Below, one piece after another: positions 8,434-18,035 of a stretch of 37,804 nt of DNA. Position 1 is the first letter of the stretch. Every line of letters starts with the position of its first letter. Both the position numbers and the translations under genes were made by a program. Source of the DNA: Armatimonadota bacterium (GTDB taxonomy: Bacteria; Armatimonadota; Hebobacteria; CAIYQO01); the NCBI GenBank assembly GCA_020060775.1, contig JAGUZN010000301.1:1-37804 (forward strand). The letters are read 5' to 3'. The notes under the pieces were generated by a model. It ran no database searches. It was given only the letters and a program-made list of their open reading frames with translations, and was not told the DNA's origin.

Positions 8434-8462
8434 TCGACAGCGCGCCCGAATCGGGCTAGAAT
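8434..8462 (+). promoter_or_regulatory. Promoter of lemA-htpX, with a palindrome in the spacer
   Basis: TCGACA (8434-8439) and TAGAAT (8457-8462) are 17 bp apart, each one mismatch from the sigma-70 consensus. The start of transcription would be near 8469, giving a leader of about 77 nt. The spacer contains the inverted repeat GCCCGA-A-TCGGGC (8444-8456) ending against the -10 box, which could be a repressor operator. Confidence 0.6.
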
Positions 8463-8545
8463 GTGGTCACCAGAGGCTGCTCGCAGCAGATGGTCCATGC
8501 AATATCCGCCGTATGCGTCACACGTTGACCGGAAAGGGGAAAGCT

Positions 8546-9109
8546 ATGGAGACGCTGGTTCTGCTTATTGGCGCGGTCATCATCCTGGTGATCGTCTTCG
8601 TCGTCTGGGTCGCCGTATATAACCGCCTGGTGGCGTTGCGCGAACGGCTGCGCAATGCCTGGAGTCAGATTGACGTCCAGTTGAAACGCCGCCATGATCT
8701 GATCCCAAACCTGGTGGAGACGGTCAAAGGCTATGCCGCGCATGAGCGTCAAACGCTGGAGGCGGTGACGAAAGCGCGGCAGATGGCGGTGGACGCACAG
8801 GGCATCCAGGCGGCGCAAGCGGCAGAGAATATGCTGACGAGCACCCTCCGCTCACTCTTCGCCGTTGCCGAAGCGTACCCTGATTTGAAAGCCAACCAGA
8901 ACTTTCTGATGCTGCAAGAAGAACTCGCCGGCACGGAAAGTAAAATCGCGTTTGCCCGACAGTACTACAATGATACCGTGAATGCCTATAACGCCACGAT
9001 CAAGTCATTCCCGGCGGTCATTATTGCCAATTCGGCGGGATTCACCGAAGAACCGTACTTCGAGATCGAGACGCCGGCTGAGCGCGAAGTGCCGGACGTC
9101 AAGTTTTAG
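8546..9109 (+). CDS. lemA: LemA family membrane-anchored coiled-coil protein
   Basis: LemA proteins have one N-terminal membrane helix and a long helical domain outside the membrane. Their function is poorly known, but they are very often paired with HtpX-type proteases. Here residues 4-26 form the membrane helix, followed by the family signature RNAWSQIDVQLKRRHDLIPN and VETVKGYAAHE. A second signature is NFLMLQEELAGTESKIAFAR and QYYNDTVNAYN. The start at 8546 follows a good Shine-Dalgarno (GGAAAGGGGA); the upstream open extension has no family match. The length is 187 residues. It is the first gene of a two-gene operon with htpX. Confidence 0.95.
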   Translation: METLVLLIGAVIILVIVFVVWVAVYNRLVALRERLRNAWSQIDVQLKRRHDLIPNLVETVKGYAAHERQTLEAVTKARQMAVDAQGIQAAQAAENMLTSTLRSLFAVAEAYPDLKANQNFLMLQEELAGTESKIAFARQYYNDTVNAYNATIKSFPAVIIANSAGFTEEPYFEIETPAEREVPDVKF

Positions 9110-9140
9110 TGCGCATTCCGGGGTTGAGGGTGCCGGCAGC

Positions 9141-10133
9141 ATGTCGCATTTTGCGTTCAATCAGGATCCACCTCCCTCACAATCCGCGCGTGTGATTGAT
9201 GAGGAGCACTACACGCCGCCGCCACCGCAGCGCTGGCTGTTTGACGATCAGATTCGAGCGAACGTGCGCGGCACGGTGTTGTTAATGATCGTGTTTGCGC
9301 TGGTGCTCACCGGAATCGTGTGGGCCGTGGGCGAGCTGTTCGCCCCGGGTTATGCGTACATCATGGCGATTGTCGCGGCCATCGTCGCCTTCGTCACCAG
9401 CTACTACAGCTTCTACCATTCCGATGAGATCGTGCTGCGACTCTCGCGCGCGCGTCCGGCAACAAAAGATGAGTTCCCCTACCTGATCAACACGCTTGAG
9501 GGGCTAACGCTGGCGGCCGGGCTGCCGCAGCCCCCCAAAGCGTACATCATTGACGACAGCGCCCCCAACGCATTTGCCACCGGGCGCGACCCCGATCATG
9601 CCGCGATCGCGGTGACGACCGGCCTGCTGGGTAAATTGAACCGTTACCAGTTGGAAGGGGTGTTGGCCCACGAGATGAGCCATGTCGCCAATCGCGACGT
9701 GTTGCTCTCCACGGTGGCCGCCGTGCTGGTCGGGATGATCGTGCTGTTGAGCGACTGGACGTTGCGGACACTCTTCTACAGTGGTGGGGGGCGCCGGTCG
9801 CGGTCGCGCAGCGGCGGCGGCCCGTTGGTGTTGGTCGCATTGCTGGCGGTCATCCTGGCGCCGATCATCGCGCAACTGCTTCGCCTGGCCGTGTCGCGCA
9901 ATCGCGAATATCTGGCCGATGCCCATGCGGTGAAGCTGACGCGTTATCCCGACGGGTTGGCGGGGGCGTTGGAGGTCATCGCACACGATCACGAACCCCT
10001 GGAAGTCGCCAATAAAGCGACCGCCCACCTGTACATCGCCAACCCGCTAAAAGAGCACGGCGGTCTCATGAATGCCCTCTTCAGCACCCACCCGCCCATC
10101 GAGAAGCGCCTCGGACGCCTGCGAGCGATGTAA
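9141..10133 (+). CDS. htpX: HtpX-like M48 family membrane zinc metalloprotease
   Basis: This is an integral membrane protease predicted to degrade misfolded membrane proteins. The active site is H177-E-M-S-H181 (LAHEMSHVANRD), with the third zinc ligand Glu256 in NREYLADAHAV. Two membrane helices lie at about 45-63 and 71-92 and two more at about 189-205 and 229-250, as in HtpX. STHPPIEKRLGRL closes the protein as usual. A polar N-terminal tail of about 40 residues precedes the first helix. I place the start at the ATG at 9141 (GAGGG about 11 nt upstream), giving 330 residues. It is 31 nt after lemA and converges on yjbQ with only 6 nt between the stop codons. Confidence 0.94.
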   Translation: MSHFAFNQDPPPSQSARVIDEEHYTPPPPQRWLFDDQIRANVRGTVLLMIVFALVLTGIVWAVGELFAPGYAYIMAIVAAIVAFVTSYYSFYHSDEIVLRLSRARPATKDEFPYLINTLEGLTLAAGLPQPPKAYIIDDSAPNAFATGRDPDHAAIAVTTGLLGKLNRYQLEGVLAHEMSHVANRDVLLSTVAAVLVGMIVLLSDWTLRTLFYSGGGRRSRSRSGGGPLVLVALLAVILAPIIAQLLRLAVSRNREYLADAHAVKLTRYPDGLAGALEVIAHDHEPLEVANKATAHLYIANPLKEHGGLMNALFSTHPPIEKRLGRLRAM

Positions 10134-10139
10134 CGGGAG

Positions 10140-10553
10140 TTATTCCCCCAGCACTTTGACGATGATGCGCTTGCGCCGCTGCCCATCAAATTCGGCGTAG
10201 AAGATTTCCTGCCAGGGGCCAAGGTCAAGCTGGCCAGCGGTAATCGGCACAATGACCTCGTGATGCACGAGCAGGCTTTTCAGGTGGGCATCCCCGTTGT
10301 CTTCCCCGGTGCGGTGGTGGCGGTAGTTCGGACGGGCCGGGGCCAGCTCTTCCAACCAGTCATCGATATCCTGAATCAGGCCTTGTTCGTTATCGTTCAC
10401 ATACACGCCGGCTGTGATGTGCATGGCGGAGACCAGCACCATGCCCTCCTGCACGCCGGAACGGCGCACCACCTGGGCGACTTCATCGGTGATCCGCACG
10501 TACTCCCTGCGCCGGGCGGTATTCATCCAAAGATATTCCGTGGCAGTGTTCAT
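10140..10553 (-). CDS. yjbQ: YjbQ/UPF0047 family protein
   Basis: This belongs to the small, widespread YjbQ family, whose E. coli member was reported to have weak thiamine-phosphate synthase activity; the physiological role is uncertain. Family signatures present are [17 protein letters not shown], the metal/phosphate site GDAHLKSLL, and [21 protein letters not shown] near the C-terminus. From the ATG at 10553 the protein is 137 residues, the normal length. AGAGGAGA lies about 10 nt upstream of this ATG and directly abuts the alternative ATG at 10562, so I prefer 10553. It lies 49 nt downstream of the histidine kinase on the same strand and may be cotranscribed with it. Confidence 0.9.
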   Translation of the reverse strand: MNTATEYLWMNTARRREYVRITDEVAQVVRRSGVQEGMVLVSAMHITAGVYVNDNEQGLIQDIDDWLEELAPARPNYRHHRTGEDNGDAHLKSLLVHHEVIVPITAGQLDLGPWQEIFYAEFDGQRRKRIIVKVLGE

Positions 10554-10602
10554 TACACGCATTCTCCTCTGATCTGGCATACCGTGTGTTGCCTATGATC
10601 CA

Positions 10603-13600
10603 CTATGGGGCTCCCTGCGGGGTGCCTTGCGTCACGCGTCGCATAACTTCGGCCAACTCCCCTAATTTATACGGCTTGGCAATGACGGTGACGAAGCCGT
10701 ACTCCTCATGCGCTGACATCACGCGGTCGTTGGCATACCCGCTGGATGCGATGGCACGAACCCGTGGATCGATCGTTTTCAAGATCTCAACGGTTTCGGC
10801 CCCGCCCATGCCGCCAGGCACGGTCAGATCGGTAATGATGGCATCGAAGGGCTCTCCTGCCTCCATGGCATGCTGATAACGCGCGATGGCTTCCTCGCCA
10901 TCCGCGGTGCTTTCAACGGTGTAGCCGAGCAATGTCAACATGCGAGTCACAACATCGCGAACACTCTCTTCATCATCCATGACCAGAATACGGCCATGGC
11001 AGGTCTCGGCCAGAGGGTCAGCGGTCGATTCCGCAAGCGCCAGATCGAGCATGGCGGGCAGCAGAATCGAGAAGGTTGATCCGCCACCCGGTTCTGATTG
11101 CACCAGGATGGTCCCTTCATGTCGTTTGACGATTGCATAGGCATTGGTCAAGCCCAAGCCGGTTCCGTATTCTTTCGTTGAAAAATACGGGTCAAAGATT
11201 TTAGACAACAACATGGGCGGTATGCCGATGCCGTTGTCAGCAATATCCAGGCGGACATACTGTCCGTGCGGCAGGGTTGAGATCTCATCAGTTTCGAATG
11301 TTGTGTTGGCGACCGATACCCGGATCGTTCCCCCGTTCGGCATGGCCTGCACGGCATTCAACACGATGTTCTGTACGGCCTGGGCGATTTGCCCATAATC
11401 AATGCCTACCGGCCACACGTCATCGGGGATCTCGATATGCCGCTTCACATTCACTCCGCGCAATACCAGGGCTAACGATTCGTTCACCACCTCAGCAATG
11501 GAGGCGGTACGTTTTACCGGAGTGCCCCCGCGCGAAAAATTCAACAGCTGTTTGGTTAGATCACGGGCACGTAAGGTAGCCTTTTCCGCCTCGACCAATC
11601 GGCCGAGCAGATGTGTCGTTTCCTCGGGACACAGTGCTTTCGCCAGGGAAATATTCCCCAGTACCGCCGTAAGGATGTTGTTGAAATCGTGGGCGATGCC
11701 GCTGGCCAGGACGCCTAGCGATTCCATCTTTTCCGCATTTTGCATCTCATGTTCGAGTATGCGTCGTTCCGTCACGTCCCGGAAGACCAGGACGGCGCCG
11801 ATCACCTGTTGCTGCAGATCGGTAATGGGCGCAGCGGTGGCGGTGATCAACAACTCTTGTTCATCTCGCGCGATCAGCGCGACCGGTTTAAAGATCTCCA
11901 CCACCCGTCCTTGTTGCAGGGTACGCATTACGGGGTCATCACAGTGCTCGCGCGAAGTCTCCTGCAAGAGGACGATGAGCGACGACAACGTGTTGCCGAT
12001 CGCCTCGTGACTCTGCCAACCGGTCAGCCGTTCAGCCACCGCGTTCATCATGACCACACGGCCCTCGGGGTCCGTGGCAATGACGCCATCGCCAATGCTG
12101 CAGAGTGTAACGGCAAGGCGTTCCTTTTCCGCCACTAGCGCCTGCTCGGCTTCGCGCTGTTTCACAATACGCCACATCCCATCCATCAACAGCGTGAGCT
12201 GGCGTTCGTCAGCGCGATTATACGCATTTCTCTTATTGGCCACCCCGGCGACGCCAATGACGCGCTCGCCGTCGAGAATCGGCACCGTCAGCAGGCGATG
12301 CATGGGGACATGCCCAACCGGCAAGCCGCGTTTGAACATGTTGGGCGCATGGTAATCGTTAATGATCATCGCTTTGCGCTGGCGGACCGATTCGCCCCAG
12401 AGCCCCACGCTTTCCATGGTGTAGACCAGCGGTTTCTCTACCAGTTGACACATCTCCATCGCATTGCGAGACCAGGAATGCATGGTGAGTATCGAAGCAT
12501 CTGCATTGGCAAAGGCCAGAAAGCCGATCGTGCTGCCAGTGAGATTGACACCCTGCTCGAGGGCAAAATCAGCCAGTACCTGTTGGGATTCCCCGGTCAT
12601 TTGACTCAACGAGAGCAGGGCCTCCAGCCGTGCCTCCTCCAGTTGACGCAGTTCTCCCGCGCGCTTACGCTCTGAAACATCACGAGCAAAGGCACAGTTA
12701 ATGGCGTTTCCGCCGTAGTCCAGGTAGTTTACCGATACTTCGACCGGAATACGCCGACCGTTCTTGGCACTGTGCTCGGATTCTATAGTGATGTGGCGTC
12801 GTTGCTGAAGTTCACGCCAGTGCTCCGGCCAGTCATCCGGGGTAAATACGGTATCGATGTCAAAGACCGACATAGCCAGCAGTTCTTCCCTGCTGTAGCC
12901 CAGCATCCGGGCTGTCGCTTCATTGACATAGAGGATCTGCCCTGCCTCACTGATCCAGAACACGGCATCCGCTGCCCGATCGATTGATTGCTGGGTAAGG
13001 CGCAAGGCTTGTTCGACCCGCGTGCGTTCGGTGATATCCGCCAACACGGAGATCACGCCGATGACCTTGCCGTGGGTATCATGCAGGGGGGCCGTGGCCA
13101 CGCTCAGATCAACGGGGGTTCCATCCTTGCGCCGACGTCGCAACTCAAGATTCGTGAATGCCTGCCCGGACAGTGCCGCCTGAAAAATCGCCTGGAATTC
13201 ACCCACCTTCTCCGGCTCGACAAAGGGAAGCGGGTGGCCAATGGCCTCGTCACTTGTCCAGCCAAACATGCCCTCCGCCGCCGAGTTCCATCGGGTGACA
13301 CAGCCGTCCGCATCCATGGTCACAATCGCCAATGGGGATGCCTGGATCAACGCGTGCAAGGTATCGTTCGAGCGGCAAAGCGCTTCTTCCGCCTGTTTGT
13401 GTGCCGTGATATCGGTGAGCACGCCTTCGATACGATTGCCATCCATGCTGAGACGCATAGCGATGTGCAGCCAGCAGGACTCGCCATCAGGACGTTGCCA
13501 TGCGCACTCACCATCGAGTTCGCGCATACGAGCCAGCCGTATCGTGATCGACTCACGGCCTTCCTGGCGCGCTAACAGGGGGGCGGCGATGCGCCCGGTC

Positions 13601-13971
13601 ACTTTTGTTTTGTCGGCGTGGCCGAGCAGTTGGGCGCAACGCCGGTTGCATTCAGTGATGATCCCATCGACCACACGAGCGCTGAACACCCCCACCGGGG
13701 CGGTCTCGTAGTCCAACAGCCTGCGATCCTCATCACCACGCCATGCACCCCGGGGTTGGCGCAGATACGTACGCACTGCGAGTGCCCAGCCGATGACGAC
13801 CGCTGCGAACGCTATCAACAGGTAGGCGGTCACCGTGCGGGAGACATCAGCAACCAGAGTGGCGATGCCGATTACAAGCAGAACGCTCCCCAGCCCCAAA
13901 CCAGAAAGCCAGATACGGCGGGGAATGGTAACACGCTGTTGCTGATCTACGGATTGCGTGCGATGCGTCAT
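10603..13971 (-). CDS. Hybrid sensor histidine kinase with PAS x4, GAF and receiver domains
   Basis: This membrane-anchored multi-sensor kinase presumably passes phosphate from its own histidine to a receiver aspartate. Domains in order from the ATG at 13971 (GAGG 6 nt upstream): two membrane helices (21-41, 48-68), PAS (about 85-195), PAS (205-325), PAS (330-445), GAF (450-610), PAS (615-740), HisKA with H-box GIAHDFNNILTAVLGN (phospho-acceptor His761), and HATPase with N-box IVLNAVQAM and the G-boxes DNGIGIPP and GTGLGLTNA. The C-terminal receiver has acidic pair DD in VMDDEESV, phospho-acceptor Asp1048 in IITDLTVPG and the KPYK lysine. There is almost no extracytoplasmic loop between the helices, so sensing is probably cytoplasmic. 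No output DNA-binding regulator is adjacent. The ligand is unknown. Confidence 0.93.
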   Translation of the reverse strand: MTHRTQSVDQQQRVTIPRRIWLSGLGLGSVLLVIGIATLVADVSRTVTAYLLIAFAAVVIGWALAVRTYLRQPRGAWRGDEDRRLLDYETAPVGVFSARVVDGIITECNRRCAQLLGHADKTKVTGRIAAPLLARQEGRESITIRLARMRELDGECAWQRPDGESCWLHIAMRLSMDGNRIEGVLTDITAHKQAEEALCRSNDTLHALIQASPLAIVTMDADGCVTRWNSAAEGMFGWTSDEAIGHPLPFVEPEKVGEFQAIFQAALSGQAFTNLELRRRRKDGTPVDLSVATAPLHDTHGKVIGVISVLADITERTRVEQALRLTQQSIDRAADAVFWISEAGQILYVNEATARMLGYSREELLAMSVFDIDTVFTPDDWPEHWRELQQRRHITIESEHSAKNGRRIPVEVSVNYLDYGGNAINCAFARDVSERKRAGELRQLEEARLEALLSLSQMTGESQQVLADFALEQGVNLTGSTIGFLAFANADASILTMHSWSRNAMEMCQLVEKPLVYTMESVGLWGESVRQRKAMIINDYHAPNMFKRGLPVGHVPMHRLLTVPILDGERVIGVAGVANKRNAYNRADERQLTLLMDGMWRIVKQREAEQALVAEKERLAVTLCSIGDGVIATDPEGRVVMMNAVAERLTGWQSHEAIGNTLSSLIVLLQETSREHCDDPVMRTLQQGRVVEIFKPVALIARDEQELLITATAAPITDLQQQVIGAVLVFRDVTERRILEHEMQNAEKMESLGVLASGIAHDFNNILTAVLGNISLAKALCPEETTHLLGRLVEAEKATLRARDLTKQLLNFSRGGTPVKRTASIAEVVNESLALVLRGVNVKRHIEIPDDVWPVGIDYGQIAQAVQNIVLNAVQAMPNGGTIRVSVANTTFETDEISTLPHGQYVRLDIADNGIGIPPMLLSKIFDPYFSTKEYGTGLGLTNAYAIVKRHEGTILVQSEPGGGSTFSILLPAMLDLALAESTADPLAETCHGRILVMDDEESVRDVVTRMLTLLGYTVESTADGEEAIARYQHAMEAGEPFDAIITDLTVPGGMGGAETVEILKTIDPRVRAIASSGYANDRVMSAHEEYGFVTVIAKPYKLGELAEVMRRVTQGTPQGAP

Positions 13972-14076
13972 CGTGTACCTCACGGGTGTGCCCGGGTACC
14001 GTCTCCACTGCAGGCGAAAGGATCATCTCGACATCCGTGTTATTACCCAGTATCGGCAGTGCCTGAGTTGTGATTT

Positions 14077-14105
14077 ACGGTAGCACGGAAGACGGGATAA
14101 GGCAA
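14077..14105 (-). promoter_or_regulatory. Weak promoter candidate for the histidine kinase gene
   Basis: On the minus strand TTGCCT (14100-14105) and TACCGT (14077-14082) are 17 bp apart. The -35 box is a fair match and the -10 box a poor one. It lies about 105 bp upstream of the kinase ATG and beyond the glnN hairpin. Low certainty. Confidence 0.3.
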
Positions 14106-14139
14106 GTATTTACATACGGGTGCCCCCCTGTCGGGATGG

Positions 14140-14177
14140 CAAACACCCATGCCGGATGCATCCGTCATGGGTGTTTG
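14140..14177 (-). terminator. Extended hairpin after glnN
   Basis: A 12-bp perfect stem (14140-14151 with 14166-14177) encloses a second palindrome (14153-14164), so almost the whole 38-nt unit can fold as one stem with a single mismatch. It starts 22 nt past the glnN stop. No T-run follows, as with the hairpin after fixX. Confidence 0.6.
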
Positions 14178-14199
14178 GCTACGAGGTGATGACGCGAGA

Positions 14200-16431
14200 T
14201 TAGTAGATGAACAACATCTCGCGGTACTTGGGCAACGGCCAGAGTTCATCATCCACGATCGTTTCCAGCGCGTCGGCATACTGGCGGACGGCATTCATGG
14301 CCGGAATGACTTTATCGCGGAAGTACACGGCGTGATCGATCAATTCGCCTTCGGCCTCATGCGCTTCGGCATGGACGGCAGCCAGCGTATCGACCGCGCT
14401 CTTCAGCCCATTGATGCTGCCAGTGATGTCCTGCAGCAAGGCTTCCTGCGGCGTGAAGTCAACCGCACCACTGCCGGCGCCGGCAGGCACGGCAGCCAGG
14501 ACGCCGAGGGCCTGCTTGGTATTCACCAGCGCGGTGGCCACCTGCTGCTGATACTTGATCGCTGCCGGCAACACCATCGTGCTCGCCATCGTGACGGTCA
14601 ACTGCGCCTCGATATTGATGGCCTTCACGTAGTTCTCGACCATGATGGCGTAGCGCGATTCCAATTCGCGCTCGTTGAACACGCCATAGGTGGAGAACAA
14701 CTTGCGGGCTTTGGCGGATACCAGACACGGCAGGGCATCCACGGCGCTCTTCAGATTGGGCAGGCCGCGACGCGCGGCTTCTTCCACCCATTCATCGCAG
14801 TAGTTGTCGCCGCTGAAAAGAACGGCTTGGCTCTCGGCAAGCACATCCTGCAGCAGGGACTGCAACGCGCTGTTGAAGTCTTTGCCGGCCTGCAAGGCGC
14901 CTTCGAGTTTCGTCGCCATATAGTCGATGGCCTCGGCTACGATGGTATTGAGCACAATCTGTGCGCCGGCGATGGATTGCGAGGAGCCGACCGCGCGGAA
15001 CTCGAACTTGTTGCCGGTGAAGGCGAAGGGGGAGGTGCGGTTGCGGTCGGTGGTATCCTTGGGCAGTTGCGGCAAGGTGTTGACACCGATTTCCATGCAG
15101 CCGCCATGATCGCCCGCTTCACACTTGCCCTCGATGAGGTTGGTGACGATTTCATTCAACTGCTCACCGAGGAAGATGGAGATGATCGCCGGCGGGGCTT
15201 CGTTGGCGCCCAGGCGATGATCGTTGCCGGGTACGGCGACTGACGCACGCAGCAAGTCGGCATGCTGGTAGACGGCACGAATGACCGCCGTGAGGAAAAA
15301 GATGAACTGGGCATTCTCATGCGGTGTGGTGCCGGGTTCCAACAGATTGTTGCCATCGGAGTCGGCCATCGACCAGTTGTTATGCTTGCCGCTGCCGTTG
15401 ACGCCCATGAAGGGCTTTTCGTGCAGCAGGCAGGCGAAGCCGTAGTTATCGGCAACCTTTTTCAGCACTTCCATGATGAGCATGGAGTGGTCGTTCATGA
15501 TATTGGATGGCTCGAAGACCGGCGCGATCTCGAACTGTGCGGGCGAGACTTCATTGTGGCGCGTCTTCACCGGGATGCCGAGCTTGTACAGTTCCATCTC
15601 GGTCTCCATCATGAACGCCAGTACGCGCTGACGAATAGCCCCGAAGTAGTGATCTTCCAGTTCCTGCCCCTTGGGAGGGCGCGCGCCGAAGAGAGTGCGG
15701 CCCGCATTGATCAGGTCAGGGCGCTGCAGGAAGAACCCCTTATCGATCAGGAAGTATTCCTGTTCGGGGCCCACGGTGGTGAAGACCTTGCGCGCAGGGC
15801 TGCCGAAGAGGCGCAGGGCGCGGAGGGCCTGCCTGGCCAGCGCTTCAGATGAGCGCAGCAGCGGGACTTTCTTGTCCAGCACTTCGCCGGTGTAGGAGAC
15901 GAATGCCGTAGGAATGCACAGCGTCTTGCCATTCACGCCATCGACGAGGAAAGCCGGCGAGGTCGGATCCCAGGCGGTGTAGCCGCGCGCTTCAAAGGTG
16001 CTGCGGATGCCGCCGGAGGGGAAGGAGGACGCATCGGGCTCGCCCTTGATCAGTTCCTTACCGGAGAATTCCAGGACCGCACGGCCATCGACTGTGGGCA
16101 TGATGAAGGAATCATGCTTTTCAGCAGTGAGCCCGGTCATGGGTTGGAACCAGTGAGTGAAGTGCGTAGCACCCTGCTCAATAGCCCAATCCTTCATGGC
16201 GTTGGCGACGACATCGGCCACGGAGGGATCCAGCGGCTGGCCCTCATCGATAGTCTGTTTCAACGCCTTGTAGGTGGCCTTGGGCAGACGCGCGCGCATC
16301 ACGGTGTCACTGAACACGTTCGCCCCGAAGACCTCGGTCACCGGGTGCTGGACGTAATCCACGATCGGCTCGGGCGCTTTGGCGGCCGCGATCGTGGCAA
16401 TAGTTTCGGTGCGTGGGTTACGCGTACTCAT
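14200..16431 (-). CDS. glnN: Type III glutamine synthetase (GSIII)
   Basis: GSIII condenses ammonia with glutamate, using ATP, to make glutamine; it is the large form found in cyanobacteria, Bacteroidetes and some deep-branching phyla. The length (743) matches GSIII and is far above the roughly 450-470 residues of GSI. Diagnostic segments are [17 protein letters not shown] near the N-terminus, G221-P-E-Q-E-Y-F with catalytic-region glutamates, the ATP/glutamate loop N345-GSGKHNNWS, and [17 protein letters not shown]. The C-terminal 200 residues are the helical extension specific to GSIII. The ATG at 16431 has AGGAG 13 nt upstream, a slightly long spacing. The gene stands alone, with a hairpin behind it. 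No PII gene or GlnR-type site was recognised near it. Confidence 0.96.
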   Translation of the reverse strand: MSTRNPRTETIATIAAAKAPEPIVDYVQHPVTEVFGANVFSDTVMRARLPKATYKALKQTIDEGQPLDPSVADVVANAMKDWAIEQGATHFTHWFQPMTGLTAEKHDSFIMPTVDGRAVLEFSGKELIKGEPDASSFPSGGIRSTFEARGYTAWDPTSPAFLVDGVNGKTLCIPTAFVSYTGEVLDKKVPLLRSSEALARQALRALRLFGSPARKVFTTVGPEQEYFLIDKGFFLQRPDLINAGRTLFGARPPKGQELEDHYFGAIRQRVLAFMMETEMELYKLGIPVKTRHNEVSPAQFEIAPVFEPSNIMNDHSMLIMEVLKKVADNYGFACLLHEKPFMGVNGSGKHNNWSMADSDGNNLLEPGTTPHENAQFIFFLTAVIRAVYQHADLLRASVAVPGNDHRLGANEAPPAIISIFLGEQLNEIVTNLIEGKCEAGDHGGCMEIGVNTLPQLPKDTTDRNRTSPFAFTGNKFEFRAVGSSQSIAGAQIVLNTIVAEAIDYMATKLEGALQAGKDFNSALQSLLQDVLAESQAVLFSGDNYCDEWVEEAARRGLPNLKSAVDALPCLVSAKARKLFSTYGVFNERELESRYAIMVENYVKAINIEAQLTVTMASTMVLPAAIKYQQQVATALVNTKQALGVLAAVPAGAGSGAVDFTPQEALLQDITGSINGLKSAVDTLAAVHAEAHEAEGELIDHAVYFRDKVIPAMNAVRQYADALETIVDDELWPLPKYREMLFIY

Positions 16432-16712
16432 GTCAGAGATGACGCTCCTTTCGGCCTGGTTGCGTTGCGAGGGTCAACTTCCCGGATGTGCATGCGTCGG
16501 CGCCACGGTCGTCGATGAGTCCCGCCTTGCACGCGCATACACGCCCACCAGGTGGACTTTTCTCCCTCATCGATTGCAGTATGGCGACGAATTGTTACGG
16601 ATGTATTAACGCCGTGAAATAATTTTTGACACAGCAAAGGTAAAGAATTTTCATGTCTTCACTCACTGAACAAACGTATCCATGCCGGGGAACACTCCCC
16701 GATGTCGGCGGT

Positions 16713-16737
16713 GCTTCGCTACCCATGCGAAGCTTTT
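16713..16737 (+). terminator. Intrinsic-terminator-like hairpin with U-tract
   Basis: GCTTCGC (16713-16719) pairs with GCGAAGC (16727-16733) around a 7-nt loop and is followed by TTTT (16734-16737). There is no plus-strand gene upstream of it, so it would end a small RNA or an upstream antisense transcript. Confidence 0.45.
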
Positions 16738-16748
16738 CGTGATACAAT
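16720..16748 (+). promoter_or_regulatory. Possible promoter of the glycosidase-like gene
   Basis: TACAAT (16743-16748) is one mismatch from the -10 consensus. The hexamer 17 bp upstream, TACCCA (16720-16725), is a poor -35. The start would be near 16755, about 89 nt before the ATG at 16844. It overlaps the upstream terminator-like hairpin. Confidence 0.35.
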
Positions 16749-16843
16749 GCAGCGGTCGTCCGGTGGATTGCCCCGCCTCGGATGACGTCCATGCGTTTCC
16801 TCCCCCACCCGCATGGCGTCACCACACCATGTGAAGGATGTCG

Positions 16844-18031
16844 ATGAGTCTGCACGCACATAATCAGTTGCCTCGCGCGCGCCACAGCCTGGCGGCGATG
16901 CTGCTATTGTGGCTATGCGCTGCCTCTGCCTGGGGGGCGGCAGAGAGCGTTTCGCTGCACTACGCGGTGATCAATAACTTTCCGGTGAAATATGTCATCG
17001 TCGACATGAATGACCCGGAAGTGGTCGTCACCACGGCATTGGCCAGGCCCTTCCCCACCGGTTTGGAGAGTTGGGGCAGCCTGATTGGCCGGTTGCGTCC
17101 TGACGCCGCAATCAATGGCACGTACTTTTGCCTGCGCACGAACATGCCGGTAGGCGATGTCGCCGTCAACGGTTCGCTGCTGTACCGCGGCGTGGTCGGC
17201 ACCGCGCTGTGCATCACCCCCGATAACCAGGTGACTTTGTTGCCCGGTCCGCAACAGCGCAAACCCAACTGGGAAGGGTTTCGCAGCGTCCTCTGCGCCG
17301 GGCCGCGTTTGCTCACCGCCGGCAAGGTGACGGTGCATGCGCGGGCAGAAGGGTTTCGCGACCCTCATGTGCTGGGCTCGGCGCCGCGCAGTGCGGTAGC
17401 CTATCGTCCTGACGGCAAGCTGATCCTGCTGACCATTGCCAAGTCGTTGTCATTGCAGAACCTGGCCTACGTGTGCATCCATCTGGGTGCGACAGAGGCG
17501 ATGGCGCTGGACGGCGGCACCTCTTCAGCGCTGTATGCCGACGGCCGCACGGTGACGCGACCGGGCCGCAGCCTGTCAACTGTATTGGCCGTCTATGCGA
17601 CGCCGGCTAAGTATTATGCCGCGGTTGACGAATTCGTCCCCGGGGCATTGCCGGTGCTGGCCAGCCTGTTGCCCACGGTGCCATCCACTGCGGTCGCCAC
17701 GACGCCGGCCCCGATGCCCGCTGTCACTCCGCGCGACCCCGGCCTGGTGCGCATTGTGCATCCTGCACCGACGCAAGCCGTCACCGGCCTGGTGCCGATC
17801 ACCGTGCAGGTGAGCAACGACCGCCGGTTGTGCTGGGCCTCACTGCGTATCAACGGGCAACTGCGCGCGATGAGCAATGTCTGGCCGCTGGAATATCACT
17901 GGGACAGCAACAAAGAGCGCGAAGGGATCTATACCCTGGAGGCCATTGTCTGGTCGCAGGACCGGACGCTGCTGGCGCACGATGTGATGACGGTGACGGT
18001 ACAGCACCCCCAACGCGTAGCCGAACGCTGA
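16844..18031 (+). CDS. Secreted phosphodiester-glycosidase (NAGPA-like) domain protein with C-terminal Ig-like domain
   Basis: The catalytic-type domain (about residues 35-250) resembles the family of mammalian N-acetylglucosamine-1-phosphodiester glycosidase, which in bacteria occurs in exported proteins acting on cell-surface or matrix glycans. Typical segments are AAINGTYF, VNGSLLYRG, APRSAVAYRPDGKLILLTI and the hallmark MALDGGTSSALY. An export signal is clear: basic ARHS then LAAMLLLWLCAASAWGA, with likely cleavage before AES. A Pro/Thr/Ala-rich linker (about 280-300) leads to an 85-residue beta-rich Ig-like module ending in VMTVTVQH. I favour the ATG at 16844 because GAAGG then sits 6 nt upstream; for the ATG at 16838 it would abut. 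The natural substrate is unknown. A strong terminator follows, so the gene is monocistronic. Confidence 0.82.
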   Translation: MSLHAHNQLPRARHSLAAMLLLWLCAASAWGAAESVSLHYAVINNFPVKYVIVDMNDPEVVVTTALARPFPTGLESWGSLIGRLRPDAAINGTYFCLRTNMPVGDVAVNGSLLYRGVVGTALCITPDNQVTLLPGPQQRKPNWEGFRSVLCAGPRLLTAGKVTVHARAEGFRDPHVLGSAPRSAVAYRPDGKLILLTIAKSLSLQNLAYVCIHLGATEAMALDGGTSSALYADGRTVTRPGRSLSTVLAVYATPAKYYAAVDEFVPGALPVLASLLPTVPSTAVATTPAPMPAVTPRDPGLVRIVHPAPTQAVTGLVPITVQVSNDRRLCWASLRINGQLRAMSNVWPLEYHWDSNKEREGIYTLEAIVWSQDRTLLAHDVMTVTVQHPQRVAER

Positions 18032-18035
18032 CAGC

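Larger units (their letters stand above)
16432..16843. other. 412-bp divergent intergenic region with candidate small RNA
   Basis: This region separates glnN (-) from the glycosidase-like gene (+). An A+T-rich block at about 16605-16660 probably holds the glnN promoter, but I cannot pick one box pair. On the plus strand a perfect TTGACA (16626-16631) is 17 bp from a 4/6 match, TTTCAT (16649-16654). About 80 nt downstream is a terminator-like hairpin. Between them is another hairpin, CGGGG/CCCCG (16686-16690 with 16697-16701). Together these could define a structured RNA of about 77 nt (near 16661-16737). No known RNA family was recognised. Confidence 0.35.

Noticed and set aside
16661-16737. 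tRNA or known riboswitch in the glnN upstream region
   Set aside because: No acceptor/T-arm pattern or CCA-like end, and the hairpins do not fit a riboswitch consensus that I recognise. Kept only as an unassigned small-RNA candidate.
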